Positions 6,220-8,386 of a stretch of 8,386 nucleotides of DNA are shown here, piece by piece. Within the stretch, counting starts at the first letter, position 1. Every line of letters begins with the position of its first letter. This DNA is from Planctomycetaceae bacterium (GTDB lineage: Bacteria > Planctomycetota > Planctomycetia > Pirellulales > Thermoguttaceae). The position numbers and the translations under genes are program-made. Where the stretch lies: contig JAITQV010000078.1 in assembly GCA_031288765.1 (NCBI GenBank), positions 1-8,386 of the forward strand. The letters run 5' to 3'. The notes under the pieces were generated by a model. The model searched no databases. It saw nothing but the letters and a program-made list of their open reading frames with translations, and was not told the origin of the DNA.

Positions 6220-6254
6220 TTTTCTCTTTTTTATCTAAAAATTTTGAGAGAAAA
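6220..6254. terminator. AT-rich hairpin after clpS
   Basis: TTTTCTCT (6220-6227) pairs with AGAGAAAA (6247-6254), and an internal T-run can pair with an A-run. It lies 20 nt after the clpS stop and ends just before the next ATG at 6264. The stem is weak, so termination here is uncertain. Confidence 0.3.
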
Positions 6255-6263
6255 GCAGCTAAA

Positions 6264-6656
6264 ATGCAAAATAAACAGATTAGAAATTTTGGGCACATGC
6301 CCGGAAATTGGAAAGAGTGTATTATTTTTTTGAAAATAGTACCATTTATCGTGTTTGGTATCACATGTATTTATAATTTGTTCAGAATTGAACAAATCAT
6401 GGATTTCCAAAAATCTGAGGTATATGTTTTATCACTTTTATCTTTGCCGTTTTGGGTTTCCTTTCAAATAACTTCAATCATTCTATTCCTGCTTTCATTC
6501 TTTATGCCTAAACAATATACCGTCTTAGAGCAGGATAAAGACAGTTATTTATCGTGTGTAAATATAAGGCAACATGGGATCAATTATTTCATTTTAAGTA
6601 CGTTATGGGTTGTCTATCTTTTATACGGTGATGCGATACAAGATTTTTTGAAATAG
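6264..6656 (+). CDS. Small three-helix membrane protein of unknown function
   Basis: The product has 130 residues, starting MQNKQIRNFGHMPGNW. Three hydrophobic segments are visible: about 19-40, 54-81 and 106-124. A polar stretch of about 25 residues (82-105, with EQDKDSYLSC) separates the last two. I do not recognise a family or any catalytic motif. The base composition is more AT-rich than the clpS unit, as in the genes to its right, which fits an accessory segment. A second in-frame Met (residue 12) is possible as a start; neither has a clear Shine-Dalgarno. The gene lies 63 nt after clpS with an AT-rich hairpin between them, and a CGGAC hairpin abuts its stop codon. Confidence 0.6.
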   Translation: MQNKQIRNFGHMPGNWKECIIFLKIVPFIVFGITCIYNLFRIEQIMDFQKSEVYVLSLLSLPFWVSFQITSIILFLLSFFMPKQYTVLEQDKDSYLSCVNIRQHGINYFILSTLWVVYLLYGDAIQDFLK

Positions 6657-6670
6657 CGGACGCTTGTCCG
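6657..6670 (+). terminator. Short GC hairpin abutting the stop codon
   Basis: CGGAC-gctt-GTCCG is a perfect 5-bp stem starting at the base after the TAG at 6654-6656. No T-run follows, so it is a weak terminator candidate or an mRNA 3' stabiliser. A second short stem, AGAGG-ttc-CCTCT, is at 6742-6754. The rest of the gap up to 6788 is AT-rich, with TATAAA at 6764-6769. Confidence 0.35.
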
Positions 6671-6788
6671 AGAGATTTGAAACGGCTTAAAATGTTTAGA
6701 AAGTGCAGTTATTGAAAAATCAGGATTTACGAATAATTTTTAGAGGTTCCCTCTTGTTAAGTGTATAAAATACAAATCAGAAATAAAA

Positions 6789-7010
6789 ATGAGAAAAAAA
6801 ATTTCTTTGAGTGTTATTCAAACCATAATAGATATAATAGATGGATTTTTACGGGTGTCTTTGATTGAATGGATTGTAGTTATAACAATCATAGCAATAA
6901 TCATAGCAATTGCCTTTCCCCCCAAAAGTAAATGTCTTGATCAACCTAGAGAAAAATATCATCCGGTAAAACAAATAGTATCTATTCAGCCCTATTTTAT
7001 GGATAAATAA
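6789..7010 (+). CDS. 73-residue single-helix protein with degenerate pilin-like segment
   Basis: The protein has one strongly hydrophobic helix at about residues 23-43, SLIEWIVVITIIAIIIAIAF, followed by PPKSKC. The pattern (S/T)-L-I-E followed by a V/I/A-rich helix and Pro resembles the N-terminus of type IV pilin-like proteins (F-T-L-I-E-L-L-V-V-I-A-I-I), which planctomycetes encode in large numbers as DUF1559 proteins. The usual Gly-Phe/Met cleavage site directly before this motif is missing: the residues are R-V-S, with a GF four residues earlier. The C-terminal pilin domain is also absent, leaving only about 30 polar residues. It may be a relic, a truncated pilin-like gene, or an unrelated small membrane protein. 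A TATAAA box lies 20 bases before the ATG. Confidence 0.5.
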   Translation: MRKKISLSVIQTIIDIIDGFLRVSLIEWIVVITIIAIIIAIAFPPKSKCLDQPREKYHPVKQIVSIQPYFMDK

Positions 7011-7022
7011 CCGAATAGATAC
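6978..7022. terminator. Inverted repeat between convergent genes
   Basis: GTATCTATTC (6978-6987) and GAATAGATAC (7013-7022) are perfect 10-bp arms around the stop codon of the plus-strand gene. A second weak stem, TATTATC-tggttc-GATAATA (7026-7045), overlaps the end of the minus-strand gene. The position suits a bidirectional terminator. GTATCTATTCAG also occurs at 4768-4779. Confidence 0.4.
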
Positions 7023-7027
7023 CAATA

Positions 7028-7573
7028 TTATCTGGTTCGATAATAGGCATATACCTTTCCATTAGACTTGTCATAAACAATAAGTATTCTCAGACCTTTT
7101 GGATTTTTTTCGCCGTGTAGATTGTCATATAGATATCCATGACTTATAAAATGAAAATATGAGTTACCCTTTTCTTGATCAATATCTGGTGTTTCTTGAG
7201 GATTGAAATATTTATTAGTTGAACTAACCCATTCACCCCAATCTTCACGTCCATTTGTTGATTCAACCCAATTATATCTCACAAATATTAACGGCGTATC
7301 AGGGTTACAAAATGATTCGACTGCCCAGTTATTTTGTTGACAGTATTTTAAAAACTCACCCTCTGAAATAACCGCCTCAAAAGTACGTTCATATTTTATT
7401 CTTGATGTGTATATGGAACTAAATGCCGGTGTTCCGCCAAATACAATAGAGGAACTTTCAACGTTTTTCTCAATTATTGTGCGTCTATGCTCTTGTATTC
7501 CGCTTAACAAGAGACAAATAAAGATTACAACACACAAAAATCCCATAAGTAAGTTGAATTTTTTTACATTCAT
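7028..7573 (-). CDS. Membrane-anchored protein of unknown function
   Basis: From the ATG at 7573 the protein has 181 residues. An N-terminal hydrophobic anchor (about residues 7-25, LLMGFLCVVIFICLLLSG) is followed by a soluble domain that probably faces outward. The domain has SSIVFGGTPAFSSIY near its start, a Trp/Tyr-rich middle (WVESTNGREDWGEWV), SYFHFISHGYLYDNLHG, and a beta-rich end, LRILIVYDKSNGKVYAYYRTR. I recognise no family. The same frame is open upstream to an ATG at 7720, which would give 230 residues and overlap the preceding gene by 28 nt. I prefer 7573 because it places the anchor at the N-terminus, but no Shine-Dalgarno decides it. It converges with the plus-strand pilin-like gene, leaving only 17 nt between the stops. 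Confidence 0.55.
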   Translation of the reverse strand: MNVKKFNLLMGFLCVVIFICLLLSGIQEHRRTIIEKNVESSSIVFGGTPAFSSIYTSRIKYERTFEAVISEGEFLKYCQQNNWAVESFCNPDTPLIFVRYNWVESTNGREDWGEWVSSTNKYFNPQETPDIDQEKGNSYFHFISHGYLYDNLHGEKNPKGLRILIVYDKSNGKVYAYYRTR

Positions 7574-7692
7574 AAATTCAATCGCGGAAAAAATGTTTTC
7601 TATAAATTCTGCACTTTCCAAAAATTTTAAGCCGAAATTTCCATGTTTTTCACCTATTTTAGTAATTTTGAACATCTTTGATAATTGTTTTA

Positions 7693-7959
7693 TTAATGCA
7701 CTTTTATATGTCCTCTCCAAACCATGATGAAGAGTACACTAAGACATAATAATATAATCACAACACCAAACGTAAACATTTTGACGGATGATTGAATATC
7801 TGGTGTTTTATCATTATTTACTTTTTTGAGTTTATAATAGTTTAATAAATAGATAATAATATTATACCCGCCGTTAACAGTACATTCATAACCCCAACGG
7901 AATAATAATGCATAGACCAAGAAGACAACAGGTCCAAGAATGCAAATGAAAATATCCAT
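7693..7959 (-). CDS. Small two-helix membrane protein of unknown function
   Basis: The product has 88 residues. Hydrophobic helices are at about 1-20 (MDIFICILGPVVFLVYALLF) and 61-81 (MFTFGVVIILLCLSVLFIMV). Between them is a Tyr/Asn-rich stretch and a basic segment (KLKKVNNDK, 43-51) that probably faces the cytoplasm by the positive-inside rule. I do not recognise a family. No Shine-Dalgarno is visible before the ATG. It shares its strand with the gene at 7028-7573, whose longer possible form overlaps its 3' end, so the two may be one operon. Confidence 0.5.
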   Translation of the reverse strand: MDIFICILGPVVFLVYALLFRWGYECTVNGGYNIIIYLLNYYKLKKVNNDKTPDIQSSVKMFTFGVVIILLCLSVLFIMVWRGHIKVH

Positions 7960-8066
7960 ATTTTACCATTAAATCTTATTTCAAATAATATTGTTTTGCA
8001 AATATGAATTGCGTACTGAATATTCGTGGAATTTATATTATTGTGTTTTAAAAATATCAGTTTATT

Positions 8067-8386
8067 TCATTGTTTCCCTGTAATTAGATCTTTCGTGATG
8101 ATACGGGCTTGTGAAAATGAAACAGGAAAAGTAATTTCCTGAACAATATTTTTGATGTCTTGGGGTAACGTATCTATCGTTAATGGAGATGATGGAACAA
8201 TAAGACGAAAATAATGATTCCTGCCATTGGGCATGTATCCTGCATAAGAAAAGAGACCGCGTTCACCCATAAATTTATATGAACTAAGCAAAAGTTCGCG
8301 AGCAATATCAACTGATTTTATCGGAAAATGGGCTTTAACCACTTTACCGGAAATTTTTTCCCATTCTAAACTTTCGTATGCAGAAC
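8067..8386 (-). CDS. C-terminal part of a protein of unknown function, cut by the window end
   Basis: The minus-strand frame ending at 8067 is open to the right edge. A GTG at 8342 is only an internal possibility, because the frame continues upstream as SAYESLEWEKISGKVVKAHF. The true start is therefore outside the window. The visible 105 or so residues include IKSVDIARELLLSSYKFMGERG, then FSYAGYMPNGRNHYFRLIVP, then a more acidic helix and ITFPVSFSQARIITKDLITG. No membrane segment is seen, unlike its neighbours. I recognise no family. It lies 107 nt upstream of the two-helix membrane gene on the same strand; that gap is AT-rich with no feature I can name. Confidence 0.55.
   Translation of the reverse strand, partial: SAYESLEWEKISGKVVKAHFPIKSVDIARELLLSSYKFMGERGLFSYAGYMPNGRNHYFRLIVPSSPLTIDTLPQDIKNIVQEITFPVSFSQARIITKDLITGKQ

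Noticed and set aside
7407..7727. Plus-strand open frame of 106 codons opposite the anchored membrane protein
   Set aside because: It is antisense to a more gene-like frame with a clear anchor helix, and has no recognisable motif.
1..8386. tRNA or rRNA genes
   Set aside because: I saw no cloverleaf with a T-loop GTTC-type core and acceptor stem, and no rRNA signature, on either strand.

Overview
The window looks like a low-GC chromosomal segment of a Planctomycetota bacterium, possibly a Pirellulales-type or gut lineage. This rests on three things recalled from the families, not on a database search. The ClpS has the planctomycete-type pattern (V-D-x-x-G-K and A-E-I-K-R-D-Q-I-x-x-F-G-P-D). 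The lipoprotein directly upstream of it resembles a conserved but unnamed planctomycete lipoprotein. A small membrane protein carries a degenerate pilin-like N-terminus of the kind common in the phylum. Recognisable Shine-Dalgarno sequences are scarce, which also fits.

Layout. 1-737 has no gene. It holds a 177-bp three-armed imperfect palindrome (22-198), a shorter hairpin (419-461) and a plausible promoter (668-696) whose spacer overlaps one arm of an inverted repeat. 909-2861 encodes a soluble GAF / histidine kinase / receiver hybrid sensor kinase. 2939-3823 encodes an exported SMP-30/gluconolactonase-like beta-propeller, followed by a terminator-like hairpin. 4045-4390 is one end of an IS5-family insertion sequence: a terminal-repeat-like end plus the first 73 codons of the transposase, on the minus strand. 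4391-5060 is a dense noncoding repeat region: ten 21-bp palindromic tandem units, then a roughly 230-bp block of nested inverted repeats with two related GAAA-capped hairpins.

5145-6200 is a probable two-gene unit, lipoprotein then clpS, with two hairpins placed just before the lipoprotein's ribosome-binding site. 6264-8386 is an accessory stretch of small, mostly membrane proteins of unknown function: two on the plus strand and three on the minus strand, converging near 7010-7028. The rightmost minus-strand gene runs off the window.

The kinase and the propeller protein are physically close but have no visible functional link. ClpS would deliver N-degron substrates to a ClpA/ClpC unfoldase encoded elsewhere. 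The most unusual material is noncoding: the 22-198 palindrome and the 4468-5002 composite repeat region.
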